Below, in pieces: positions 33,490-41,760 of a DNA stretch of 64,000 nt. The notes below the pieces were generated by a model. It was not told the origin of the DNA. It worked only from the letters and a program-made list of their open reading frames with translations, and searched no databases. Origin of the DNA: Mycobacterium marinum (GTDB lineage: Bacteria > Actinomycetota > Actinomycetes > Mycobacteriales > Mycobacteriaceae). The stretch lies in assembly GCF_003391395.1 (NCBI RefSeq), contig NZ_CP024190.1, forward strand, positions 372,001 through 436,000, given 5' to 3'. The position numbers and the translations under genes are program-made. The first letter of the stretch is position 1, and each line of letters starts with the position of its first letter.

Positions 33490-35000
33490 AAGACAGGTGG
33501 CGGAATCAGATGAAATATGTCTCCGAGGCCACCGCTGAGCAGCGATAGCAGCGTCACGCTCGGCTGGCCGAGGTAGAAATTCAGGCCCGGGTTGAGCGAG
33601 GGCACCCATGGGTAGGTGTCGGGGAAGGACTCCGGTCCCAACAATCCGGCTTCGACCCCGATTTCCACCGCGGCACCGTAGGGCGCTTGTAGGCTCCCCT
33701 TGAGCAGGTAGTAGCTGACGGCGAAGGGGTTGGGCACCGACAACAGTCCGGCCGGGGTGGGCACATCCGCGTAGCTCAGGCCCGGTCCGTAATCGGAGTA
33801 GCCCAAGTCGACGAGCACCCGAAGTTGGGGCTGGATCAGATCGGCGAGCGGTGGTCCGGCATAGGGGATGTCGCGAATCGGCTGGACCAGCGGCAGGTCC
33901 TGGGTCAGGTACATGTAGTAATCGGTGTTGCCGGTGTAACCCGGAGACGTCGGCAACTGGATCGCTTGTCCCGACATCAGATCCGGGTAATTCCCGTGCA
34001 CGTAGAAGTACCCCATGATGGCGTTGATGTCCGACAGGATGTTCAGCGGGTACTGCGGAGCGTGCGCGATCCCGTCGTATTGCGCCGTGAAGATCGAGGT
34101 CGGGTAGGGGTTGGCCGCCGGGGTCGCACCGTTGAACGACACGTCCAGGAACGGGATGTAGAAGCCCGGGAAGCGGGCCAGCAGGCCGCCGTCGGGATTG
34201 TTGGGGGCGCCGACCATGATGAACGACAGGTCGCCGGGGTCGGGGGCACCGGTCCCCATCGCCATCAGCGCCAGGATTTCGTTGTTGACGATGGTGGCGC
34301 TCTGCGAGTAGCCGAACGCGACGACCTTGTTGCCCAGAGCCAGCTGCGTGTTGATGGCATCGTTCAGCAGCGTCACGCCTTGCGCGACGGACTGGTTGAA
34401 CGTCAAGTTGCCCAGCCCGGGAGTCACCGGCCAGAACTGTTCGGGAGTAAACAACGCTTGTGGGATGGCTCCGGAGAACAGCGGCTGGATGTAGTTGTTG
34501 TTGATGTCCGAAACGTAGCCGGGCCCGGGCAGTGGGACGCTGGTGCCGCCCATGATCAGCGCGACTACCGGATCGGCCATCAGGGTCGAACTGACCGCGG
34601 TGAGGGCACCGGCGCTGCCCGCGCCTCCGGTGCCGATCGCCGCCGGCCCCAACAGCGACTGGATCGGTGTGGTGATGGCGGTGAGCGCGTCAGACACCCC
34701 GGCGGTTATCAGGCTCGCGTTCGCGGCTTCGGCTTGCGCATAGGCGGCTCCCGCGGCCGCCAGCGCGCGAGTGAATTCGGTGTGGAAAGCCGACGCCTGG
34801 GCGATGGCCGCCTGGTACTCCTGGCCGTAGGCGCTGAAGACCTTCGCGATCGCTGCCGATACCTCGTCCTGTGCCGCCGCCAGCAGGCCCGAGGTTGGGG
34901 CCGCGGCCGCCGAATTGGCCACCTGGAGCGTCGCGGCGATTCCGTCTACATCGGTGGCCGCCGACGCTAATAGGTCGGGCGCTGTGAGAACGTACGACAT
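33483..35000 (-). CDS. PE protein with PE-PPE serine hydrolase domain (copy 7)
   Basis: A 505-residue protein from ATG 35000; an in-frame start 78 bases upstream is not used because MSYVLTAPDL begins the PE domain. The dipeptide is PD rather than PE. YAQAE gives the export motif. The elbow GYSQS has nucleophile S232. The C-terminus matches copies 5 and 6. First gene of the three-gene minus-strand run and probably the closest to the promoter; its leader repeats 19 bases of the copy 5 leader. Confidence 0.89.
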   Translation of the reverse strand: MSYVLTAPDLLASAATDVDGIAATLQVANSAAAAPTSGLLAAAQDEVSAAIAKVFSAYGQEYQAAIAQASAFHTEFTRALAAAGAAYAQAEAANASLITAGVSDALTAITTPIQSLLGPAAIGTGGAGSAGALTAVSSTLMADPVVALIMGGTSVPLPGPGYVSDINNNYIQPLFSGAIPQALFTPEQFWPVTPGLGNLTFNQSVAQGVTLLNDAINTQLALGNKVVAFGYSQSATIVNNEILALMAMGTGAPDPGDLSFIMVGAPNNPDGGLLARFPGFYIPFLDVSFNGATPAANPYPTSIFTAQYDGIAHAPQYPLNILSDINAIMGYFYVHGNYPDLMSGQAIQLPTSPGYTGNTDYYMYLTQDLPLVQPIRDIPYAGPPLADLIQPQLRVLVDLGYSDYGPGLSYADVPTPAGLLSVPNPFAVSYYLLKGSLQAPYGAAVEIGVEAGLLGPESFPDTYPWVPSLNPGLNFYLGQPSVTLLSLLSGGLGDIFHLIPPPVFP

Positions 35001-35008
35001 CTCCCCGT

Positions 35009-35027
35009 CCTTCCCCGCAATCCGGGC
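35009..35027 (-). repeat. 19-nt leader repeat, copy B
   Basis: CCTTCCCCGCAATCCGGGC, identical to 31639-31657, covering the ribosome-site region of PE-PPE copy 7. Indicates that duplication of this gene type included its leader. Confidence 0.7.
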
Positions 35028-35127
35028 CCAGGCCCGGTCGATCAGGACCAACCCGGAACCGCGGGTATTAGGTATCAATCAGAGGGTAAAACGGTGTCGC
35101 CGTTAATTCCGGCGTTTGGGCAACCTC

Positions 35128-36036
35128 TTAGGGCTGGCCGGCCGGCTTCAGGTGCTTGTCGAGAAAGGCGAGTTGATCGGCCACTACGTGTTCGAAGGCG
35201 TCGCCGAGATAGATGGCGAAGTGCCCCTCTGGATAACGGATGACCTCACCGCGAGGAGCCCGGGCGGCGTAGCGCAGGGTGGGACCGGCGGGCGCGACGG
35301 AATCGGTTTCGCACACGCAGAACAGGATTGGGCAGGCGATCTTGCGCGCGCTGCGTCCCGGACGGTAGCCAAGCACCTTGATCCCGATCCGGGCCGCGAC
35401 CTCATTGGGCACCTGGGCGCCCTGCGGCATCAGGCCCAGGTAGCCCGGGTAGGCGTCCGGAGCGGTCATCAGGGCAACCTCGCCCGGTTTGCCCGCGGTG
35501 GGAATCATCACCGGCGGCCTGCCCAACCGGGATCCGATGAGGTCGCGCATCGACCGCGCCGTGACACGGATGGCCGTGGTCGGCGCGATCGCGAGCACCG
35601 AGGCGATGCCATCGGTGAACGGGCACTGCGCCACCACCGCGGCGATGCCCGGTAGCCGGGCCGCCGTCGCGATCACATGCCCGCCGCCGAAAGAGGTGCC
35701 CCACAGGCCGATCCGGGCGTGGTCGACCCCGTCGCAGGTGCGCGCGTAGGCCACCGCCGCCGCCCAGTCCTGCAGCTGCATTCTGATGTCGAGTAGCTGG
35801 CGGGGCTGGCCCTCGCTGTCGCCGAAGTTGCGGTAGTCGAACACCAGGCAGGCGTAGCCGGCCGCGCTGAACCGTTGCGCGTAGGCGTCCAGGCGCATGG
35901 TGCGAACCGCGCCCAGACCATGCGCCATGACCAGCATGGGCACCGGGCGCGCGGGGTCGGCGCCGGCGGGCCGGTAGAGCCACGCGCTGATCATCTCCTC
36001 GCCGCAGGGGAACCGCACGTCCTGGCGCTGTGTCAT
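35128..36036 (-). CDS. Alpha/beta hydrolase (X-Pro dipeptidyl-peptidase/DLH-like)
   Basis: A 302-residue alpha/beta hydrolase. Oxyanion block MAHGLGAVRT, nucleophile elbow GTSFGGG, acid in CETDSVAP and histidine in EGHFAIY complete the triad. No signal peptide. Similar proteins hydrolyse esters, thioesters or small peptides; nothing here fixes the substrate. It is divergent from the DapB-like gene at 36142 across about 105 bases that contain a TGGAC/GTCTA dyad. Absent between Rv0160c and Rv0161 in M. tuberculosis from memory. Confidence 0.85.
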   Translation of the reverse strand: MTQRQDVRFPCGEEMISAWLYRPAGADPARPVPMLVMAHGLGAVRTMRLDAYAQRFSAAGYACLVFDYRNFGDSEGQPRQLLDIRMQLQDWAAAVAYARTCDGVDHARIGLWGTSFGGGHVIATAARLPGIAAVVAQCPFTDGIASVLAIAPTTAIRVTARSMRDLIGSRLGRPPVMIPTAGKPGEVALMTAPDAYPGYLGLMPQGAQVPNEVAARIGIKVLGYRPGRSARKIACPILFCVCETDSVAPAGPTLRYAARAPRGEVIRYPEGHFAIYLGDAFEHVVADQLAFLDKHLKPAGQP

Positions 36037-36089
36037 CGGGGCTCTCCTTTGCGGCAGGGGCCGACGGCGTCCGTCACCTCAAAGAATTA

Positions 36090-36103
36090 TGGACTACTGT
36101 CTA
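36090..36103. promoter_or_regulatory. Dyad in the divergent promoter of hydrolase and DapB-like gene
   Basis: TGGAC-TACT-GTCTA has 4 of 5 arm positions paired. TACTGT inside it fits a mycobacterial TANNNT -10. About 40 bases from ATG 36142 and 53 from the hydrolase start. Confidence 0.35.
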
Positions 36104-36141
36104 GAAAAGTTGCAGCGTTGCGGCGGGATGGAGGACACCCC

Positions 36142-37224
36142 ATGGCGATCCGGGTTGCTCACGTCGGAACCGGAAACGTCGGGCGGCTGGCCCTGAGCGA
36201 GCTGGTGACCAACCCGGCGTTCGAGCTGACCGCGGTGTGTGTATCCACGCCCGAGAAGGTGGGCCGTGACGCCGGCGACCTCGCCGGGGTGGGTATCGAG
36301 ACCGGGATCGCGGCGATCAACGACCTGGATGCGGTGCTGGCCACCGCGCCCGAGTGCGTCGTCTACTGCGCGATGGGAGACACCCGGCTGCCCGACGCAA
36401 TGGCGGACGTGATGCGCATCCTGGCGGCCGGCAGCAATGTCGTAGGCTCTTCGCCCGGCTTGCTGCAATACCCCTGGGGCGTTATCCCCGACAAATACAT
36501 TGCTCGGGTGCAACGCGTTGCCGAGCAGGGGAACTCGAGCATCTTCATCACCGGTGTCGACCCGGGGTTCATCAACGACCTCCTGCCGTTTGCCCTGGCC
36601 GGAACCTGTCAGCGCATCGAGCAGGTGCGCTGCATGGAGATCCACGACTATGCCTCCTATGACGGCGCAGAGGTCATGCACTACATGGGGTTCGGCAGAT
36701 CCCTGGACGAGGTGCCCATGCTGCTGCAGCCGGGCGTGCTCGGCATTGCCTGGGGGACGGCGATCCGTCAGTTGGCGGCCGGCCTGGGTATCGAGGTTGA
36801 CGAAATCACCGAGTCGTATCAGCGTGAACCGGCGCCGGAAGATTTTGAGATCGCGGTGGGGCCGGTGGCCAAGGGCACCCAAGCCGTGCTGCAATTCGAG
36901 ATCCGGGGCATGGTCGACGGGCAGGCCGCCATCGTCATCGAGCACATCACCCGGCTGCGGCCCGACCTACGACCCGATTGGCCCCAACCCGCCTCCGGTG
37001 GAGGGTCCTATCGCATCGAAATCACCGGCGAGCCGTCCTATGCCGTGGACATCGTTCCGAGCAGCCGCAACGGCGATCACAACCACGCCGCCATCGTCGG
37101 CGCCGCGGGCCGCATCGTCAACGCGATCCCGGCGGTCCTCACGGCGACACCGGGCATCAGGACGACACTGGACTTGCCCCTAATCACGGGTAAAGGGCTG
37201 TACACGCCCATGGTCTCCAACTAA
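36142..37224 (+). CDS. DapB-like NAD(P)H-dependent dehydrogenase
   Basis: A 360-residue protein with the N-terminal fold of dihydrodipicolinate reductase: GTGNVGRLALSEL is the nucleotide-binding loop, followed by NDLDAVLATAPECVVYCA. True DapB is about 245 residues and part of lysine synthesis; this longer form belongs to the actinobacterial DapB-like dehydrogenase group found in catabolic clusters. ATG 36142 follows a GGAGGAC site. The SDR at 37244 starts 19 bases after its stop, so they form an operon. Substrate unknown. Confidence 0.82.
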   Translation: MAIRVAHVGTGNVGRLALSELVTNPAFELTAVCVSTPEKVGRDAGDLAGVGIETGIAAINDLDAVLATAPECVVYCAMGDTRLPDAMADVMRILAAGSNVVGSSPGLLQYPWGVIPDKYIARVQRVAEQGNSSIFITGVDPGFINDLLPFALAGTCQRIEQVRCMEIHDYASYDGAEVMHYMGFGRSLDEVPMLLQPGVLGIAWGTAIRQLAAGLGIEVDEITESYQREPAPEDFEIAVGPVAKGTQAVLQFEIRGMVDGQAAIVIEHITRLRPDLRPDWPQPASGGGSYRIEITGEPSYAVDIVPSSRNGDHNHAAIVGAAGRIVNAIPAVLTATPGIRTTLDLPLITGKGLYTPMVSN

Positions 37225-37243
37225 CCGAAAGGATCACGACGGC

Positions 37244-37984
37244 ATGGGACGGGTAGACGGAAAGGTTGCACTCATCAGCGGCGGCGCCCGGGGCATGGGC
37301 GCTTCACATGCGCGACTGCTGGTGCAAGAAGGCGCCAAGGTGGTGATCGGCGACATCCTCGACGAGGAGGGCAAGGCGCTGGCCGAGGAGATCGGGGACG
37401 CGGTGCGCTATGTGCACCTCGATGTCACCCAGCCCGACCAGTGGGAGGCCGCGGTCGCGACGGCCGTCGACGAGTTCGGCAAGCTCGACGTGCTGGTCAA
37501 CAACGCCGGGATCGTCGCGCTCGGGCAACTCAAGAAGTTCGATCTCGGCAAGTGGCAGAAGGTGATTGACGTCAACTTGACCGGGACGTTCCTAGGCATG
37601 CGGGCGGCGGTCGAGCCCATGACCGCTGCCGGTTCAGGCTCGATCATCAATGTGTCGTCGATCGAGGGCCTGCGCGGCGCTCCGGCGGTACACCCCTATG
37701 TCGCGTCCAAGTGGGCGGTGCGCGGCTTGACCAAGTCGGCGGCCTTGGAGTTGGCGCCGCTGAACATCCGGGTGAACTCGATTCACCCCGGCTTCATTCG
37801 GACGCCGATGACGGCCAACCTGCCCGACGACATGGTCACCATTCCGCTGGGGCGACCGGCGGACTCCCGTGAGGTGTCGACCTTCGTCGTGTTCCTGGCC
37901 AGTGACGATGCGTCCTACGCGACCGGTAGCGAATTTGTGATGGATGGGGGCCTGGTCACCGACGTGCCGCACAAGCAGTTTTAG
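37244..37984 (+). CDS. Short-chain dehydrogenase, FabG3/20-beta-hydroxysteroid dehydrogenase-like
   Basis: A 246-residue classical SDR: GGARGMGASHA cofactor loop, DILDEEGKALAEE after strand 2, NNAG, and active site S-x12-YVASK. The run from VALISGGARGMGASH to HLDVTQPDQW closely resembles M. tuberculosis FabG3 (Rv2002), a 3-alpha/20-beta-hydroxysteroid dehydrogenase, so a sterol-like hydroxyl/keto substrate is plausible. It ends 20 bases before the FAD oxidase gene; the three genes at 36142-39345 look like one unit. The C-terminus VPHKQF is shorter than in FabG3. Confidence 0.88.
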   Translation: MGRVDGKVALISGGARGMGASHARLLVQEGAKVVIGDILDEEGKALAEEIGDAVRYVHLDVTQPDQWEAAVATAVDEFGKLDVLVNNAGIVALGQLKKFDLGKWQKVIDVNLTGTFLGMRAAVEPMTAAGSGSIINVSSIEGLRGAPAVHPYVASKWAVRGLTKSAALELAPLNIRVNSIHPGFIRTPMTANLPDDMVTIPLGRPADSREVSTFVVFLASDDASYATGSEFVMDGGLVTDVPHKQF

Positions 37985-38004
37985 CACTTGCTATAACCAC
38001 GAGC

Positions 38005-39345
38005 ATGCTGCGCAGTCTCGCGAATGTGGTTGGTTCCAGTCATGTCCTCACCGATCCGGACATATTGGCCGGCCGCAGCGTCGACCACACCGGCCGCTAT
38101 CGGGGCCGGGCCAGCGCGCTGGTGCGCCCGGCTTCGGCCGATCAGGTGGCCGAGGTGCTGCGGGTGTGCCGGGATGCCGGGGCGCACGTCACCGTGCAGG
38201 GCGGCCGCACCTCGCTGGTCGCCGGGACCGTGCCCGAACACGACGACGTGCTGTTGTCCACCGAACGGATTTGCGACGTCGCCGATGTCGACACCCTCGA
38301 GCGCCGAGTCGCGGTGGGCGCGGGGGCGACTCTGGCGGCGGTGCAGCGCGCCGCGACCGCGGCCGGACTGGTGTTCGGTGTGGATCTGTCGGCGCGGGAG
38401 TCCGCGACCGTCGGCGGGATGGCATCCACCAACGCCGGCGGGCTGCGGACGGTCCGCTACGGCAACATGGGCGAGCAGGTCGTCGGCCTGGACGTGGCAT
38501 TGCCCGACGGTTCGGTGTTACGCCGGCACAGCCTGGTGCGCAGCGACAACACCGGCTATGACCTGCCAGCGCTATTCGTGGGAGCCGAGGGAACTCTCGG
38601 TGTCATCACCGCGCTGGACCTGCGGCTGCACCCCACCCCGTCGCATCGGCTGACCGCGGTCTGCGGCTTCGCCGACCTCGAGGCACTCGTCGATGCCGGC
38701 CGGGTGTTTCGTGATGTCGGCGGGATTGCGGCACTGGAACTGATCGACGGCCGGGCCGCGGCGCTGACCCGCGAGCATCTCGGGGTGCCGGCTCCGGTGC
38801 CGGGGGACTGGCTGCTATTGGTGGAACTGGCCGCCGACCACGACCAAACCGAGCGGCTGGCCGATCTGCTCGACGGCGTACGGTTGTGCGGTGATCCGGC
38901 GGTGGGCGTGGATGTTGCTGCGCAGCAACGGTTGTGGCGCATCCGGGAATCCTTGGCCGAGGTGTTGGGTGTATATGGTCCGCCGCTGAAGTTCGACGTT
39001 TCGCTGCCCCTGGCGGCGATCAGCGAATTTGCCGCCGCAGCGGCGACGTTGGTCGCGGCGCACGTGCCCGAGGCGATTCCGCTGCTGTTCGGCCACATCG
39101 GCGAGGGCAACCTGCATTTGAATGTGCTGCGCTGCCCGGTGCCGCGCGAGCCGGCGCTGTACCAGGAGATGATGTCGCTCATCGCGCAGTGCGGCGGCAA
39201 TGTCAGCTCGGAGCACGGAATCGGCAGCCGCAAGCGACCGTATCTGCAGATGTCCCGCGAGGACACCGACATCGCGGTGATGCGGGCCGTCAAGGCGGCG
39301 CTGGACCCGACCGGTTACCTCAACCCCGCGGTGCTGTTCGATTGA
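38005..39345 (+). CDS. FAD-linked oxidase (GlcD/D-lactate dehydrogenase family), Rv0161-type
   Basis: A 446-residue flavoprotein. The N-terminal PCMH-type FAD domain includes VTVQGGRTSLVAG and ATVGGMASTNAGG; the C-terminal oxidase domain has the metal/substrate motifs HIGEGNLHLNV and SSEHGIGSRKR. Members oxidise 2-hydroxy acids (glycolate, D-lactate, 2-hydroxyglutarate) or aldols to keto acids. ATG 38005 follows the SDR closely; a TATAAC hexamer at 37992-37997 might give it its own promoter. Orthologue of Rv0161, and the left boundary of the accessory island. Confidence 0.9.
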   Translation: MLRSLANVVGSSHVLTDPDILAGRSVDHTGRYRGRASALVRPASADQVAEVLRVCRDAGAHVTVQGGRTSLVAGTVPEHDDVLLSTERICDVADVDTLERRVAVGAGATLAAVQRAATAAGLVFGVDLSARESATVGGMASTNAGGLRTVRYGNMGEQVVGLDVALPDGSVLRRHSLVRSDNTGYDLPALFVGAEGTLGVITALDLRLHPTPSHRLTAVCGFADLEALVDAGRVFRDVGGIAALELIDGRAAALTREHLGVPAPVPGDWLLLVELAADHDQTERLADLLDGVRLCGDPAVGVDVAAQQRLWRIRESLAEVLGVYGPPLKFDVSLPLAAISEFAAAAATLVAAHVPEAIPLLFGHIGEGNLHLNVLRCPVPREPALYQEMMSLIAQCGGNVSSEHGIGSRKRPYLQMSREDTDIAVMRAVKAALDPTGYLNPAVLFD

Positions 39346-39351
39346 TCCCGT

Positions 39352-39897
39352 TCAGCCGCCCTTGAGGCCGACGGCATGGCGCAGCTGGGCGAGGAACTGG
39401 TCGGCGTCATCGCTTCGAACAATGTAGTGCGAGATGGCAATTCGGATCGCTGTTGCCGCCTTGACGGCGGCGTTGGGGCCGGGCAACAACCGCTGCAGCC
39501 CTTCGCGCATTTCCGGGATCACACCCGACATCTGGGAGATGACGAGCTCCGGTTCGATGTCGACCATCCGCACGCCCGAGTAGGAATATTGGTAATCGAC
39601 AATGAATCGTAAAGCGGCGTCGAGCTTGTCGACGCCCTTCAATCCGGCGGTGGCCTTGCTCAAGCCGCTTTCGAAGACTTGGCGCTCGTAGCGTGAAAAC
39701 GTGGCGAGCAACTCTTCTTTGGAGGCGAACCAGCGGTAGAGCGTGGGGCGCGATACGCCCGCCTGGGCGGCGACTTCGGAGAGGCTGAGCTTGGTCTTGC
39801 CGCTGCGCGCCAGCACTTCGGCGGTGGCCGCGAGGATGCGCTGACGCGTCGACGTGTCGCCGTCAGTGGTGTCGATTGCCCCAAACGCCTGGCTCAT
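39352..39897 (-). CDS. TetR family regulator of the catabolic island (candidate)
   Basis: A 181-residue TetR protein with helix-turn-helix SLSEVAAQAGVSRPTLYRWF and ASKEELL. The C-terminal domain is short. It is the only clear transcription factor within the island and the last gene of a minus-strand run (lactonase, thioesterase, regulator). Its own upstream region holds CTTACG-N13-TGTCAC (39907-39931), one base off the island's dyad spacing. That makes it the first candidate for binding the four repeated sites, though a half-site spacing of 20 bp is wide for TetR proteins. Confidence 0.85.
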   Translation of the reverse strand: MSQAFGAIDTTDGDTSTRQRILAATAEVLARSGKTKLSLSEVAAQAGVSRPTLYRWFASKEELLATFSRYERQVFESGLSKATAGLKGVDKLDAALRFIVDYQYSYSGVRMVDIEPELVISQMSGVIPEMREGLQRLLPGPNAAVKAATAIRIAISHYIVRSDDADQFLAQLRHAVGLKGG

Positions 39898-39955
39898 GTC
39901 TGAAACCTTACGAAAGATCCGCGGGTGTCACCGATTTTGGCGCTGCTTTCCAACA

Positions 39956-40771
39956 TCATCGGGCCCGCCGGCGCACCAGGACCGATTGCGCGATGGTGCC
40001 GACCGCACCTTGCTGGTCGAACAGGGTGCCCGCCGCCGTGCCGATTCCGTCGGGTCCGTAGCTGGTTTCGGCGCGAATGCCGATCCAATCCCCGGCCGGG
40101 ATGCGGAACACGTGCACGGCCAGGTCGGTGTTGAGGAAGGTCCACTTGGTGATGTCCAGCTTGCTGCCGATGCCGTTGGCGCAGTCCGCCACCGCGAACA
40201 GCCGTTCTAGCGGCGTCATGGTCTCGCCGTTGACCAGATCCACGGTCGGCTTGATCCAGCATTCACCCGGGCCCGGGGTCATCGGCTCGGTGAGCCAGCG
40301 CCAGTCCAGGCTGTGCACGTAGTTGCGATCCCAACTCATCGGCGCCAGCTTGCGGTTGCGGGCCTCGGCGAGCGGGCGGGGCGGCTGTTCGGCCGCGTGG
40401 CGGAGTTCTTGGGTGTCCAACTGGGCTAGTCGCCATCCGCTGGCGCGGGCCACCGCCCGGGGCCGGCCATCGGGGCCTGGCGCGGCCAGCTCGGCGCTGA
40501 CCAACTCGATCTGCTTGCCGCCGCGTTCGATCCGCGAACTCACCCAGAGGTCGCCGTCGGCCGGCACCGCTCCGATCAAGTCGACGACCACCCGGCTCAG
40601 CCGGGTGTCTTCACGCCAGGCGCATCGCTGCAGCGCTCGGACCAGCAGCGCCGACACCGGCGCGCCGTGTTGGATCGAGGCCGACCAGGTGCCGCGCACC
40701 AGGTCGGTCGCGGCAAACTTCTCGCCCAGCGGATCGGCGTCATCGATCAGCTCGTAGTAGGAGTCGGTCAT
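39956..40771 (-). CDS. Acyl-CoA thioesterase-like double-hotdog protein
   Basis: A 271-residue protein with two hotdog halves: N-terminal half ending in VVDLIGAVPADGDLWVSS and C-terminal half LERLFAVADCANGIG through HVFRIPAGDWIGIRAETSYG with a late GTLFDQQGAVGTIAQS. The latter is the usual end of TesB-like mycobacterial thioesterases. Would release free acid from a CoA thioester. It lies 39 bases downstream of the SMP-30 gene on the same strand and 58 bases upstream of the TetR gene, so co-transcription is likely. Confidence 0.8.
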   Translation of the reverse strand: MTDSYYELIDDADPLGEKFAATDLVRGTWSASIQHGAPVSALLVRALQRCAWREDTRLSRVVVDLIGAVPADGDLWVSSRIERGGKQIELVSAELAAPGPDGRPRAVARASGWRLAQLDTQELRHAAEQPPRPLAEARNRKLAPMSWDRNYVHSLDWRWLTEPMTPGPGECWIKPTVDLVNGETMTPLERLFAVADCANGIGSKLDITKWTFLNTDLAVHVFRIPAGDWIGIRAETSYGPDGIGTAAGTLFDQQGAVGTIAQSVLVRRRAR

Positions 40772-40810
40772 ATCACCACTCTTCCGTGTTGGGGCCGGGG
40801 CCGGGGCCGG

Positions 40811-41650
40811 TCAAGGCAGGCCGGCGCCGGGGGTGGCCACGGTGACGGCATCCAGCTGGGAAAGCCGGGTGCCGATCAGCCGCTTGGGATACGCGTCGGT
40901 GCTGGACAGCAGGAACAACGTGCGGCGCCCGGGCCCGCCCAACGCGCATGCGATGGCAACCCGATCACCCATGTCGATGCGGTCGGTCACCACCCCGCCG
41001 GCGACGATCCGCTCGAATTGGTGAGCCAGCGTCATGGCCGCCCAGACCGCGCCCTCGGCGTCGAGGGCGATGCCGTCGGGTGGCCCGTCCAGGCCCGCGG
41101 CGAAGACCCGGCGGTCGTTGAGCGCGCCATCGGCGCTGACGGTGAATGCGCTGAGCCGGCGGCCGACCGACTCGGCGACGATGAGCGTGTCGTGGTCGGG
41201 GGTAATGACCATCCCGTTGGGGAAGTCGAGGTCCTCGGCGACGACCTGTGCGCTGTTGTCGGTATCGAGCCGGATGATCACGCCGCCCGAGAAGGACTGG
41301 CACCCGATATAGGCGCGGCCCGCACGGTCGATCACCATGTCGCCGAGGTCGGCGGGTGCCAGGTCGCGCAGATCGGCGACGGTGACCACGGTGTCGCCGT
41401 CGTAGCGCAGGACCAGCCGGTCGTGCGCCGACGCAATCAACAGTGTCCCGTCGGGCCGGAACCCCAGCCCGCAAGGGGAGTGGCCGGGCAGCGGCAGGGT
41501 GGTCAGCGAGCCGTGCATGTCCGAGGTGTGTACGGCCTCGCCCAGCATGTCGGAGAACCAGAGCAGCCCCTCGAACCAGCGCGGCCCCTCGCCGAAACAG
41601 AAGCCGCGGGCCAGCGGGCTTACCTCTCGACGCGTGCCGTTACAAATCAC
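40811..41650 (-). CDS. SMP-30/gluconolactonase/LRE family protein
   Basis: Six-bladed beta-propeller lactonase-like protein, about 279 residues. N-terminal FGEGPRWFEGLLWFSDM gives the metal-binding glutamate; LDFPNGMVITPDHDTLIVAES supplies the conserved asparagine and later GPPDGIALDAEGAVWAA the aspartate. Calcium/zinc-dependent lactone hydrolysis is the usual activity, which fits a Baeyer-Villiger-type pathway in the island. The start is uncertain: GTG 41650 is used, GTG 41668 is in frame. Either overlaps operator site 1 (41639-41664), so the true start may be lower still or the message leaderless. Confidence 0.82.
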   Translation of the reverse strand: MICNGTRREVSPLARGFCFGEGPRWFEGLLWFSDMLGEAVHTSDMHGSLTTLPLPGHSPCGLGFRPDGTLLIASAHDRLVLRYDGDTVVTVADLRDLAPADLGDMVIDRAGRAYIGCQSFSGGVIIRLDTDNSAQVVAEDLDFPNGMVITPDHDTLIVAESVGRRLSAFTVSADGALNDRRVFAAGLDGPPDGIALDAEGAVWAAMTLAHQFERIVAGGVVTDRIDMGDRVAIACALGGPGRRTLFLLSSTDAYPKRLIGTRLSQLDAVTVATPGAGLP

Positions 41651-41664
41651 GGCAAAAGTGTCAT
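41639..41664. promoter_or_regulatory. Island operator-like dyad, site 1
   Basis: GTTACA (41639-41644), 14 bases, TGTCAT (41659-41664). Same spacing as sites 2-4. It lies at the 5' end of the SMP-30 gene, in the divergent region shared with the thioesterase at 41761. Confidence 0.6.
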
Positions 41665-41710
41665 GCACTTTGGGTGCCGCTGTCAACGCGGGGCGACCCG
41701 GCGTCCGTGC

Positions 41711-41736
41711 TTTACAAACAATATCCAAAATGTCAC
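41711..41736. promoter_or_regulatory. Island operator-like dyad, site 2
   Basis: TTTACA (41711-41716), 14 bases, TGTCAC (41731-41736), followed by GCTG as at site 4. It ends 24 bases before the GTG start at 41761 and starts 46 bases after site 1. Confidence 0.65.
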
Positions 41737-41760
41737 GCTGAGCCGGGAGCTGACAGCGAG

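Noticed and set aside
32246..34970. Two long + strand frames (32246-33280 and 33825-34970)
   Set aside because: Antisense to PE-PPE copies 6 and 7; composition is that of mirror frames in GC-rich DNA.
41711..41736. Island dyads as plain -35/-10 promoters
   Set aside because: TTTACA could pass as -35, but no TANNNT follows at 17-18 bases, and all four copies share a dyad with exact 14-base spacing, which fits an operator better.
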